A stretch of DNA of 64,000 nucleotides from Arabidopsis thaliana (Eukaryota > Streptophyta > Magnoliopsida > Brassicales > Brassicaceae): assembly GCF_000001735.4 (NCBI RefSeq), contig NC_003074.8, positions 3,906,101 through 3,970,100 on the forward strand, written 5' to 3'. Positions 48,595 to 59,325 of this stretch are shown piece by piece. How positions within the stretch are numbered: position 1 is the stretch's first letter; each line of letters begins with the position of its first letter. The notes under the pieces were generated by a model, which did not search any database, was not told where the DNA came from, and was given only the letters and a program-made list of their open reading frames with translations. Both the position numbers and the translations under genes were made by a program.

Positions 48595-49323
48595 TTACCG
48601 ATTCTTTTCTTCCCACAGATGGTCTAGAATAGCAAGGCTGCAACACGCATAAACATCTATCGACGCCTGAAGAATCTGATCGTAGCTAAGGTTGTAAACG
48701 CGCCAATCGCTCATGCTTACCTCTCGATCTAGCCTCACTCCTGGATAACCTAAATTTTCCTCAACAATCTTCTCAAGCGAATAATTATACATCGATCTCC
48801 GTCCACTCGAATCTGAAACAAATTCCCTCAAATCCATAAGCTCCGCAATCTCCAACTGATGTCTAGATCTCTCTAGCTTTCCTGCATCTTGACTATTCCA
48901 AATTCCGACGAACGTGTTATCTCGATCCGCGAGGAAATTACGGAGGACCTGCGGGACGCGTTCACAGTAACGGAGTTGGATGATGATACATCGATTACCA
49001 ACGCATAGCTGCAGAGTATCCGCCGGAGGATCGGAGCTATAGAAAACCGGTGGAGAATCGGAGCGATAACTGTCCGGAGAAGAATCGGAACGATAACTAA
49101 CCGGTGGAGAAGCAGGGTGGTAACCAGAGGGTGTCCACTGAACGCCGACTCCAACGACGAGAGGGTGAGAAGAGAGACGGTTGTGGAAGAAGACGTCGTG
49201 AATCCATTGGCCGATGACGGAAGGATCCGGCGTTACGGTGACGAAAAGCTCTTCTCCAAAGAAATCGACTGAGTACCTTTGCTGAGTAGCGTAAGATCCG
49301 ATGGTTCTGATTGTCGGAGCCAT
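48595..49323 (-). CDS. Exonuclease-like array copy 6
   Basis: Intronless, 242 residues from MAPTIRTIGSYATQQRYSVD; longer in-frame N-terminal extensions exist upstream but are not shared by sister copies. Landmarks are LVVGVGVQWTP (motif I, G-x-Q), LQLCVGNRCIIIQLRYCERV, NTFVGIWNSQDAGKL (motif II) and ILQASIDVYACCSLA (motif III). The linker has about four 9-residue units (GYHPASPPV, SYRSDSSPD, SYRSDSPPV, FYSSDPPAD). It is the closest relative of copy 3 over the whole protein; the main difference is the number of linker units (four against seven). The upstream module includes a perfect TGACGTCA. Confidence 0.85.
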   Translation of the reverse strand: MAPTIRTIGSYATQQRYSVDFFGEELFVTVTPDPSVIGQWIHDVFFHNRLSSHPLVVGVGVQWTPSGYHPASPPVSYRSDSSPDSYRSDSPPVFYSSDPPADTLQLCVGNRCIIIQLRYCERVPQVLRNFLADRDNTFVGIWNSQDAGKLERSRHQLEIAELMDLREFVSDSSGRRSMYNYSLEKIVEENLGYPGVRLDREVSMSDWRVYNLSYDQILQASIDVYACCSLAILDHLWEEKNR

Positions 49324-50022
49324 TGATTTTGCCTTCAGTTTTTCAAGCAGAGATAATGATGAAACTGCTTTCTTCTCCTTTTGCAATCGTCGGAGGCTAG
49401 TTAAATTGTAGTACTGGTGCTCGCTATCACCATTGATCTTTTTGAAAATAAATGCAGTTAAATTTGGACGGTTGAGATGCAGTGTGACGTCATTAACCTA
49501 CGCCAAACCTTAATGGTTATTACTGATTTGAATTCAAAAAGAATTTCTTATAAAGATCTCGAAATTTGAATTATGGAGAATATTTTGAGTATAGTTTATC
49601 AGATTACGTTAGCTAATGTTATATACTCCTAAAAATTAGTATTATCCTAAATCAAGATTAGGATTGATAAACGCATCTCAGTTGTAAACTCGTATCCTTG
49701 ATCTTGCTTGAGGTTATATCCAGTTTAAAAATCGGAAATCATTTAACTGGGTGCAAAAACATTTGATTGACCAATTTGGTACGTCGTGATTTTTTTTGTC
49801 CCATGTCAAATTAAACAAAATTGATAATATAATTCATCAAAGCGTATTTGTTTTTAATCAAAACGTTAGATAGTCTTTTAATATCAATGCCTTTATTACA
49901 AACGTAGTCTACATGTACTAATTTTCCAGTCAACATTCATAGTCACAAAATACGATAACATGAAAACTTTCATGAATTAGAAGAAGACGTTGATTGATAA
50001 AGAGAGAAGAACAACAACAAAT
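49324..50022. other. Intergenic, array copies 6-7
   Basis: Promoter of copy 6 with the shared module at 49424-49495, then AT-rich spacer to the 3' end of copy 7. No gene seen. Confidence 0.5.
49424..49495 (-). promoter_or_regulatory. Shared upstream module, copy 6, with TGACGTCA
   Basis: ATCACCATTGATCTTTTTG near 49426, TTTGGACGGTTGAGATGCAG near 49463, and TGACGTCA at 49485-49492. The CAAGGGTTAGCC spacer present in the copy 3 and 5 modules is deleted here, bringing TGACGTCA next to the GGACGGTTGA block. Confidence 0.6.
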
Positions 50023-50685
50023 TCAAATCACAAGATTAGCAGCAACTTTTAAGTTCCAGAGACGTTCCTCAACAGCGAGCTTAAAGCAAACATACGACTC
50101 AATCGACGCCTGAAGTACCTGATAATGGTTAAGGTTATAAACGCCCCAATCGCTCATACAAATCGCCGGATCTAACCTCACTCCTACGCGACCCAAACGC
50201 TCCTTCACGATCTGTTCAAACGAACAAAAACACATCCTAGCCCCTCTCGAATCTCTCACGAACATCCTTATGTCCAGAAGCTTCCCGATCTCCACTCGAT
50301 GCCTACATTTCTCGAGTTTTTTCTGGTCTTGGCCGTTCCAAACGCCGACGAAAGTCGTTTTGGGATCGGCAAGGAAAGTGCGGAGGACTTTTGGGAGACC
50401 GTAATTGTAACCTAGTTGGATGATGAGACAGCGACTACCGACGCACAACTGGAGAGTTTTTGGTGGTGGATCTGGATCGGAACTATCCGGTCTCCACTGA
50501 ACACCGATTCCAACGACGAGAGGATGTACCGAGTGATTACGGTTGTAGGAGCGGACGCTACGAATCCAGCGGCGGATAACGGAAGCAGTCGGCGTAACGG
50601 TGACGATCAAGTCGTCTCCGAAAAAATCGACAAAGTGTTTTTGGTGAGTACGGAAACTTCTGATTCTTTTGATCGTCGGAGCCAT
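50023..50685 (-). CDS. Exonuclease-like array copy 7 (divergent, minimal linker)
   Basis: Intronless, 220 residues, the most divergent copy. It starts MAPTIKRIRSFRTHQKHFVD. The motif I region is LVVGIGVQWRP, again G-x-Q. The linker is only about twelve residues (DSSDPDPPPK), without 9-residue repeats, and may show the state before expansion. LQLCVGSRCLIIQLGYNYGL and TTFVGVWNGQDQKKL (motif II Asp kept) follow. Motif III reads VLQASIESYVCFKLA: the Asp is Glu here, so two of the three acidic motifs are altered. The C-terminus is extended (LWNLKVAANLVI). It marks the far end of the array, next to the NC2alpha-type gene. Confidence 0.85.
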   Translation of the reverse strand: MAPTIKRIRSFRTHQKHFVDFFGDDLIVTVTPTASVIRRWIRSVRSYNRNHSVHPLVVGIGVQWRPDSSDPDPPPKTLQLCVGSRCLIIQLGYNYGLPKVLRTFLADPKTTFVGVWNGQDQKKLEKCRHRVEIGKLLDIRMFVRDSRGARMCFCSFEQIVKERLGRVGVRLDPAICMSDWGVYNLNHYQVLQASIESYVCFKLAVEERLWNLKVAANLVI

Positions 50686-51964
50686 TGATCTGTCTTCTTC
50701 TTCCTTTCTCTAAATTTTTGAGCGAGTGTTAGAAAGAGAAGCGGTTTCTTTTTCTTGTTATAGGGTACATTTTTGTTTCTAGTTATAATCACCGTCGATC
50801 TTTGTAGTTTTAATCGTACGGTTGACAATGGAGATGCATGTACTGTCACATCGTCAGGCCTATCATAGATGTATACGCAAAACATTTACTAATTACTGTA
50901 TTTTACGGCTCTGAATTTTTATTTTTATTTCCATAAAGGTTTGATGAAGACATGGAATATAATACTTTTTTACGTACTTCTTTTTACTAAAATAGTTTAT
51001 TCAGTTATTTGGGGGCTTAATTAGGTAGATAACCATAACCTTTTTTTGTGTGTTTTTTTCACGAACAATGATTCACTGATGTAAAATCATAATTACTGAT
51101 GAAGTTAACTTTCAACGTATAACGCTATGACGCAATTACTCTTGATATTTTTTCCTATATATTGGTTTGACAAAATTTTGTAACTTTAAATATAACTTCT
51201 GAAAAAATAAAAAAGTTGTAAATATAAATTCCACAACATTTTGTTTGGAACTTTGGATACATAGGCCACTTTGTTTTATCACACTTTATAATAAAGGTGG
51301 TTTCTGTTTTTTTTTTCTAAAATTCGACAGTTTGGTTTATAAGTATCTAAATTCAACTTGAAGACAAATAATTCTAACTTTATTTTATTTAAATTGTGAT
51401 AAAAAAAAGTAACCCAAAACATATTTTTTGGTTCAGGCATATGTGTTACAACTTACAAGGATGCATTATCCTCAAACAAAATCCAATAAATAAAAAATAG
51501 AGAAGGTGGATGAAGATCTAAGAATTAATACTGTCACGAGAAAACGTATACAATCCACTAATACATAGCCACGTGTATGGTTAGATCTTTTCAAACAATC
51601 CGATTATATTTTGTGCTCCGCCGTATATTTATAACTAACATTACTTAATTAAATAACCATGTCGTCGACCCATTTTTTTTCTTTGACCCAAAACTTTAAT
51701 TTGATTATATATATTTAATTTTAATTTTTCCATCGCACGGAGATTGTAACAAGGAAACCGCCGTCGCCGGATCTGATAGTGCATATCCATGAAGTAGAAG
51801 ACGAAGAAACTTACTTTCTGATCTTAGAACGGAGTATATGTACAGAAGATTCGCGTCCCTCAATTTTTGATCTCAAGGGTCGGGTTTACCTTTTTTTCCT
51901 TCTTATTTTTGGTGGCTTTGCGTTTTCTCATTCGACGATTTCTGGATTTGGGGATTTCAAAACC
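50686..51964. other. Spacer between the array and NF-YC11
   Basis: 1279 bases. The left end carries the copy 7 promoter with the shared module; the middle is AT-rich without a coding pattern. The right end is the leader of NF-YC11, where two very short upstream frames (ATGAAGTAG at about 51789, and a ten-codon frame from about 51839) may lie in the transcript. Confidence 0.45.
50787..50870 (-). promoter_or_regulatory. Shared upstream module, copy 7
   Basis: ATCACCGTCGATCTTTGTAG near 50788, then CGTACGGTTGACAATGGAG (a GGACGG variant), ATGCATGTAC and CACATCGT. It lies about 100-185 bases upstream of the start codon at 50685. Confidence 0.55.
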
Positions 51965-54178
51965 ATGAGGAAGAAGCTCGATACTCGGTTCCCAGCTGTA
52001 AGTTTTTCGTCTCTAATTGATCATTTCTGAAATTGAAGTCCAATTTCTCGGAAATTACTTTGATCTGTTGTTTTTCAGATCGAATTTCCAACACTATTTG
52101 GGATTAGATTAGTGTTCTACGATGAAAATTAGATTAAGTATCTCATTTCTGGCGAATTAGTTTTAGCAAATGACCTAGTAGTCAATTTCACCCTAATTTT
52201 TGTTGTGCTTGTTATATAGCTATAGTAATATGTGTTATGAAGATCCGCTATGGAATGTTTCATGTAAATTAGAGAATTCGAGAATTTAGGTGACTAGTGC
52301 TCGAAACGTGTTCTTTATCAACAAACCAGTCAGCTATTGGTTAGATAGTGTTGATTGAAGCAGGGATGTTATACACGAATTGTTTTTTCATAGGCTTGGA
52401 ACTTTTTGTAGAGCTTCCAATTTGGCTAGCTAGATTTTGTTTAGCTTTATTGAATAAAACGTCAGATGATTTCATAAGTTGGTTATTGTTGATGGTGGTT
52501 TATTTTGTTTGAGCTGAGGCTAGAATATTAGTTTTTCACAGATTTTGACTTTCCATTTAATTTGTTAATATATTTTTGTTTGTATAATCTGATTGGTGAT
52601 TGTACAGAGCGTGCTTGGTGTTTCTCAGTTCTACCATTTGCTTTATAATTCGTTTAGTAGTCTGTAATTATTGCCACACACACTGTGTGATGGTTGCTGT
52701 TTCTTCATTTGATGCATATATTACAATTTTTCAGGCTCGTATTAAAAAGATTATGCAAGCTGATGAGGATGTTGGCAAGATAGCTTTGGCAGTGCCTGTC
52801 TTAGTCTGTAAGTCATCTTGCTATCATTGACTTCAGTTTGAAAAGAGAATTATTGGAAACTTTACCCTTTGGCTAAATTTCATGTTCTCTTATTACAGCA
52901 AAATCTTTGGAGTTGTTCTTGCAAGACCTTTGTGATCGTACATATGAAATTACCCTTGAAAGAGGTGCCAAGACTGTGAGCTCATTGCACCTGTAAGTAA
53001 CAGATTGGTTTACCTTTATTTTTGCTTTAACTCTGCATGCTAGCATCGTCATTATCTAAAGAGCATGAAAGGTTTCACTTGAATGCATTTTAAATTCTAG
53101 AGCTTTCAGATGTTGTAATTATTGATATTGTGGTTTAAGAGTTAACATGATGTTGTTAAGCGGAATAGCTTCCAACTCATAGGGCCTATTTTCACTGCAT
53201 CCAACACCGAGAGGATGTTGTTTACTGTTACAGAATTTTATACCACAAATTTGGGATAAAGTTCTTATTTTTGCTCATCCATGTTTATCAAAGTGCTTTG
53301 TTGTTTACAGAAAACATTGTGTGGAAAGATATAACGTGTTTGATTTTCTGAGGGAAGTTGTGAGTAAGGTGCCTGACTATGGCCATTCCCAAGGGCAAGG
53401 ACATGGTGATGTTACCATGGATGATCGCAGCATCTCCAAGAGAAGGTTGGATGTTTGATCTCTTAGTTCCATATGTTCTAGTTCTTTGTTTATAGTCCGT
53501 GTCAAGCTGATGTGAGATGGTTTATCAAAACAGGAAGCCCATCAGCGATGAAGTGAATGACAGTGACGAGGAATATAAGAAAAGCAAAACGGTGAGCTCG
53601 TGTTCTTCTTGAAATATTATACTTCATCATTCATTTGGTGTCTATTCCCAGCTCCTTAGATTCATTGAATATATTGGTAATCACTGCAGCAAGAGATAGG
53701 GAGTGCTAAGACCAGTGGCAGGGGTGGTAGAGGAAGAGGGCGAGGAAGAGGTCGTGGTGGACGAGCTGCAAAAGCAGCCGAAAGAGAGGGTCTCAACCGC
53801 GAGATGGAAGTAGAAGCCGCCAATTCTGGACAGCCACCACCAGAAGACAATGTCAAGATGCATGCGTCAGAGTCATCACCACAAGAGGATGAGAAGAAAG
53901 GCATCGACGGCACAGCAGCATCGAACGAAGACACCAAGCAACACCTTCAAAGTCCCAAAGAAGGCATTGACTTTGATCTCAACGCTGAATCCCTCGACCT
54001 AAACGAGACCAAACTGGCACCAGCCACAGGCACAACCACAACCACAACTGCAGCAACAGACTCTGAGGAGTATTCGGGCTGGCCTATGATGGACATAAGC
54101 AAAATGGATCCAGCACAGCTTGCTAGTCTGGGTAAGAGGATAGACGAGGATGAGGAAGATTATGACGAAGAAGGCTAA
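51965..54178 (+). CDS. NF-YC11: NC2alpha-like histone-fold protein (annotated type NF-YC11)
   Basis: Nuclear histone-fold protein of 293 residues. Exons 51965-51997, 52735-52807, 52899-52992, 53311-53445, 53534-53591 and 53690-54178 join in frame. The N-terminus MRKKLDTRFPAARIKKIMQA, then LAVPVLVSKSLELFLQDL, ERGAKTVSSLHLKHCV and FDFLREVVSKVPDYG, matches DRAP1/NC2alpha more closely than CCAAT-box NF-YC. NC2alpha pairs with Dr1/NC2beta on TBP to repress or reset basal transcription. After the fold come an RG run (GRGGRGRGRGRGRGG) near residue 140 and an acidic tail. The tail has DFDLNAESLDLNE, which holds LxLxL/DLN-type sequences like EAR motifs. The NF-YC11 name is historical; function as NC2alpha is my inference. 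Confidence 0.88.
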
Positions 54179-54422
54179 GTCATAACAGCACTATAGGATA
54201 TATAGAGTAGCAGCGTTTAGCAGTTTGTCTAGAAAATGCTTCTTCTGTCATCAAAATCTTCTCCTGTTTCCATTTATTGTATGAACCAAAGATTGCATGC
54301 ACTCTATGAAACTTAATTTATTCTCCTGATTTGTTATTTAAGGTTTTAGAGTTTTACATCAGAAGTTAAAATATCTTACAGAGTAAGTAAACACTCAAAA
54401 GTACATAAACAAAGGAGAGGGA

Positions 54423-55776
54423 CTAGTCATGGTGTTGCTCCGCGTGGTTGAGATGAAGAGCACCTTCATGGTTCTTGTGAACTTCCACCTTGAACTTTTC
54501 CTCTTTTTCTCCCCTCTTCAACTTCAGTAGCATGTTGTATTTTGCAGCCTCGCCGGTTACCTGTGTCCATGTTTTTAATATTAAGCTCATTAATCTTGTA
54601 ATCACCAACTATTACAACTCAGACGTTAGTCCTCATACCAAGGAGAACCAATATGTTGCTTAAAGTCTTTTCTACTTCTAAAACTTCAACACCATTCGGT
54701 TTCACTGACACTTGATTTCGTTTATTTGCAATTTCTCAGATGAAATTCATGCAAAAACATTGTCAAAATCTGACAAGTTCTCTATTGAAATTCATTTTGT
54801 GCAATTAAGATCGAAGATAGAGTATATAGTAAATTAAAGCCATACCTCAGCTTTAGCATGCACAACCTCCAGAAGTTCATAAGGGAACAAGGAGTTAGAC
54901 CTCTGCTGAATGGTCTTGACAGCCTGCTCAGCAACATGCTTCACTTCTGGATCATCTCCGGGAACTTCCCTCCATCCAGATTCATGTTCACCTGATCCAC
55001 AAAACCCAATTTTCATAACCAAACTCTTTCCTAACCCACAATCTCTGACTTGCTACATATATATCCCCTGACATTATAATGTTCTTATCAGTAACTACTC
55101 AAATTCACACCTTGCTTGCAGCCAAGATCGGAGGAAGTGATAGCAGGGGCATCACTGGCAGGCTTGAACTCCTGTAACTCTTTAAAGTTCAACCACGGCT
55201 TGACCCACACTTTGGCTTCGTAAAGCTTCTTCTGTCCTGCCTCGAGAATCTCCAGAGTCAGGTGATGCAGTGTTCCGGCTACAACTTGTTCTTTCGCCTT
55301 CACAACTCTCGCAAACTCAAGAAGTGCATTCTACGACGACCAAAGACAGAACAAACCAAAAAATCAATCAATCAATCAATCCCACAACATGAACGCATTT
55401 CATCACCGAATAATATACACTCTCTAAGATCTGCTGGTAACTGAAATTGAGATCAATAGAGAAACTCCGGACAAAATTAGTCTAATCGTGTTCTGGATCA
55501 AGACTATAATAGCATAAAACACACATATCGAGACGAGAGATGTGAAAAAATCGAAGATGATGAGAGATTTGGAACCTCTTTCTTGTTGTGTTCATCGACA
55601 GCGAAACGAGCGAGGCTCTCAACCTCACCACTGTTCTGATTAGCAGGGACATCGCCAACACCTCCGACTAAAGCCATCTCTTCGTTGCAGAAGCCTAAAT
55701 CACTGGCGATCAGAGAGGAAATGAAGAGGGATAGAGAGAAGAAAACAATGAAGAGTAAGAAACGGCTTCTCATCAT
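54423..55776 (-). CDS. CYSB: Secreted phytocystatin with C-terminal legumain-inhibitor domain (AtCYS6 / CYSB)
   Basis: Cysteine-protease inhibitor of about 234 residues in four exons, the first 55776-55576 and the second starting at 55330. A signal peptide ([20 protein letters not shown]) leads to a cystatin domain. That domain has a Gly-Gly start (ALVGGVGDV), the plant signature [15 protein letters not shown], the QVVAG loop and a PW pair (VKPWLNF), the three parts that block papain-type proteases. A second, degenerate cystatin domain after [19 protein letters not shown] contains [15 protein letters not shown]-type sequences in such extensions inhibit legumains. It ends LNHAEQHHD. The start is the first of two adjacent ATGs. 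It lies back to back in defence context with the chitinase. Confidence 0.92.
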
Positions 55777-56400
55777 TCTCACCTTTATTTGGTTCGGTGC
55801 CCTGTATTTTTAGATATTTTTCGTTTTACTCGTCGAATTGTTGATTTTATCCTCTACAGTTAATTCGCCGTGTACCGGATTAAGGTGTCCATTTGGTTTG
55901 ATGTTGGTTTTGTTGGTACAGTTTTAAGTTTAGGCTCTGATTTATGAAAATATTCTTACGATTTAAAACAAAAAAGGTTTACATTTGATTGGATGCCAAT
56001 TGAATCGAATCATTTGTAAGAAAAGAGTACCGATTCGAGTTATAGATTGGTTTGATTTGGCCTCAATCGGTTAAGCTACCAACATTTTAAATAGAAATTC
56101 ATACCAATCTGGATTACACATGAAAACGTTGCTGAGGATAGCGGCACGTTATACGAAACGTGTCGGCAGAGTCACACAGAAATTGTCAAACACCTTTACT
56201 TGTAATCGAAGTTTAAAACATCTATGCACCTTTCTTCGTCTTTCTCTCATCTGCTAGAGAGCCCAATTAAAAAAGGCCCATGGGAAATAAAATCGCAACA
56301 TAAACAGTGAAACATCATTGGAAAGAGTTTTATTAGTCTGATATTATTGTTTTGATAATACAAAGCTGCGTATTATATTATAATAATAATACTCTCGTTA
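55777..56400. promoter_or_regulatory. CYS6 promoter and chitinase 3' flank
   Basis: 624 bases. The CYS6 5' side is AT-rich. ACGT cores occur in CACGTTATACGAAACGTG near 56143. The right end (from about 56280) is chitinase 3' UTR. No gene seen. Confidence 0.4.
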
Positions 56401-57236
56401 CTAAATAGCAGCTTCGAGGAGGCCGTTAACGAAGGATCTTTGGTTGTAACAATCAAGATTACCACCAGGATTAACACCAAATATGTTACAATACCTCTGA
56501 TAAAACCCTATACGATCGGCGACTCTCCCGTCTTGGCCACGTCCACACTCCAATCCACCGTTAATGATGTTCGTAATCACTCCATAACCCGGTAATCTCC
56601 CGGCGGCACGGTCGGCGTCTGAAGGCTGCCACTGGCCGGCTATCACGGCATGGCAAGACGGTTTGGGAGGCTGAGCAGTCATCCAGAACCAAATCGCGGC
56701 TTTGAAAGCGATCACTGCGTCGTTGGCAACAAGGTCAGGGTTGTTGAGTAAGTCAACTCCTATTGCTCTACCGCATAGACCGTAATTGTAGTTCCACGAC
56801 AGTTGCATTGGTCCTCTTCCGTAGTAGCGTTTGCCAGATGCGCATGGCCACGTGGCGCTCGGTTCACAGTAGTCTGAAGCAGGATTCTGTTCTTGCTTGA
56901 AACAGTAGCCCCATGAATATGGTCCGTCTGGTGCTGTAGCCCATCCACCTGCACGACGTAACCGTCCACTTAATTAATTAGTATATAGCTATATATATAG
57001 TCACAACTCACAAACTTGACATTATTCAAAAGTGTATAATTTGGAAACTGGAATATTCGTAAGTTCCTTGATTGGTTATTTGCGTTTAGATTAATCAAGA
57101 ATTTCATATTTTTAAAATAGTTTTTTAATTGTAAACGCAAACATCTAAGACCAAAACATTTTTCTTTGCGTTTGGCGTTTTTGTTTGATTTTTTTCTTTC
57201 GTTTCTAAATATGAGAAGCTATAATTTTTTCAATAA

Positions 57237-57271
<35 letters not shown>

Positions 57272-57884
57272 TAGTAGTTCTTTGTATATATGAGCACTTG
57301 GATCCAAAACTCTTTACAGAAGAAAAAAAGAACTTCAAATTCTGATGTTTTAATAATAAACACCAAAATTTAGCAATTGTGTTTTGAAACAATCTCCGTC
57401 AAATTGTTAATGAGTTTTGGGTACCTGTAGTTTCATGGGAAGTCTGGCCGAAGAAGGCGGCGACCTCCTTCTTCCTCGTGGCGGTGTCTCCGGTGGTGCC
57501 AAAACCGGGGAAGGACTTTGCAGCGGTGATAAAGGCGTTGTAAGTGTAGAAACCTCTAGCAGGACAAGCGGCATCATTCCTATGCTTAAGCATATCATCG
57601 AACTGAGAACTTGAAATGATGCCCGAAAGATCGCCGGTGGGTCCAGGAGGAGTACCACCGGGAGTGCACTGGCTTTGGCAGCCAGGCTGCTTACAGTATG
57701 GTTCGGTGTTACCGCACCAGCCGAACTCGCTGCAGCATAGACCGTTGGGGCAGAGTGCTCCTCCAGCTTGGCGACCACATTGCTCGGCCGAGGATAATGA
57801 TAGGAGAAGTGAAAAGATGAGAAAGAGAAAAAGATTAGTCTTCATTTTGTTCAATGTTCTATGGTTTTCTTTTTGTGGAGGCAT
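56401..57884 (-). CDS. HCHIB: Basic class I endochitinase (PR-3, HCHIB)
   Basis: Ethylene/jasmonate-induced vacuolar chitinase that hydrolyses fungal chitin (GH19). Two exons, from the start to 57425 and 56948-56401. From the ATG at 57884 ([19 protein letters not shown]) it gives 335 residues; the ATG at 57845 ([20 protein letters not shown]) would give a more ordinary signal peptide and 322 residues. The hevein chitin-binding domain is [20 protein letters not shown] to CQSQC with eight Cys. A Gly/Pro hinge ([11 protein letters not shown]) follows. The GH19 domain has [10 protein letters not shown] with the catalytic Glu, a second Glu in FKQEQNP, and [16 protein letters not shown]. The C-terminal NGLLEAAI resembles the vacuolar-sorting propeptides of class I chitinases. 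An AT microsatellite lies in its intron. Confidence 0.95.
57240..57268. repeat. TA dinucleotide microsatellite
   Basis: About fourteen TA units in the single intron of the chitinase gene. Likely length-polymorphic. Confidence 0.9.
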
Positions 57885-59320
57885 GAAAGATATATATAGA
57901 TCCAATTAATGAATGTTTTATCACATCAAATTCTATCTTTTTCCATAGTTTATTGTTTGTTATGTCTATGGAGTGTGGCTATGGGGAACAAACAGTATTT
58001 GGTAGGTTTGTTTTTGATTATATTTATTTTCCTTCCGTCATTGTTGCTAGGTTAGATATTGATTTGTTTTTTTGGGGGATTATCATGTTAATTCCAAGTA
58101 ATGAGAACTTTCTATGTATGAAACTGTGCTAAATGTTGGTAGAAGAATACAAATTTTAGAAGACCAAAAGCATAACAAATTACACTCTTTTTGAGTTTTT
58201 TGTTCTAAAGTTACTATCGACGTAGATAGTGGGACACAAAGGTCGTAAAATTTTGGGTGGTCTGAAAACACGTTTACTCGAGTTGCGGACTAATCGATGA
58301 TCTGAGCTAGTGTGCACTAATTAATCAAACACACACATATTCGGATATTCCCTATGATGTATACACAATACTTGACTATATCTAAGACAAGATCACAAGA
58401 GTTGCATGAATAGTCAAGAAAATGTATAACGTGGAGAAAATAAAAATAGACGTGTCTAAATATTTAACTATGATCAATGTTGACAAAAACAAAATTTAAC
58501 TTTAATTATGAATATGAGGCGGCGGGTTCGTGATCAACTTTTTCAAAAAGCAATTGAGACATTTAGAATTCATTATAAGGTAACGTATAGCATTAGCCAG
58601 GTAATGATATAATGACTCAAGACCAAATCATACCAATATTTAATATATTCATTATTCCAACTACTCATGATGACTTTCCCTATTTCATAATGTTTTATCC
58701 AAAGTACGTGTCATGTTTACAAACTATATAAAATCCAAAACCTCGACGAAACCTGCGTGCTATTCTTATGTACTAACTATGAAAAGTAACGTTAATCATC
58801 GTTGACTGAATCTCTAATCTCCAATCTCACTGTGGGCTGCGTTGCCGTCTCTTTCGGGTAGAAATAATCGACCATGGAAAAAAATAATATTGTAATGTGA
58901 ATATATTGGCAAATCCTACAAAATACATTTTAAATGTAATCTTAATTTTTGTAATTAATTACATGACAATACCATTAGAAAATTTTAATCAAAAATAGAA
59001 TCTTTTAATGACATCATTAAGATTACCAAAATCATTTAACGACAATATTCATCTCTTAATTATAGGGCTTATTGGATTTAAAGACGGGTCATCAAAGATT
59101 TCCTAAACTGAAGCAAAATATACCGAATATTCAAATATCTATCTGTTACCAAATTATAAACAAATAAGTTCGTAAAACAATTTAATATTTTATATACGAA
59201 ATCAATTAAAATCTTAATTACAGAAAAATTAGCATAAAAAAATATGGTACATTCGGGTCTATAGTATTTTTGCAAGACTTTTTTGGTGGATTTGAGTAAA
59301 AGTGCATTCAGGTCATATAG
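57885..59320. other. Chitinase promoter and AT-rich spacer
   Basis: Upstream region of the chitinase, extending into AT-rich intergenic DNA. I did not find a GCCGCC ethylene box by eye in the proximal part. Near 59246 and 59302 a diverged short direct repeat occurs (GTACATTCGGGTCTATAGTA / GTGCATTCAGGTCATATAGTA). No coding pattern. Confidence 0.4.
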
Positions 59321-59325
59321 TACAT

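Noticed and set aside
40167-50685. Idea that the array is an antiviral or RNA-silencing nuclease island
   Set aside because: Only a family resemblance to WEX-type proteins would support it; motif I is lost in every copy and no partner genes are present, so no such claim is made.
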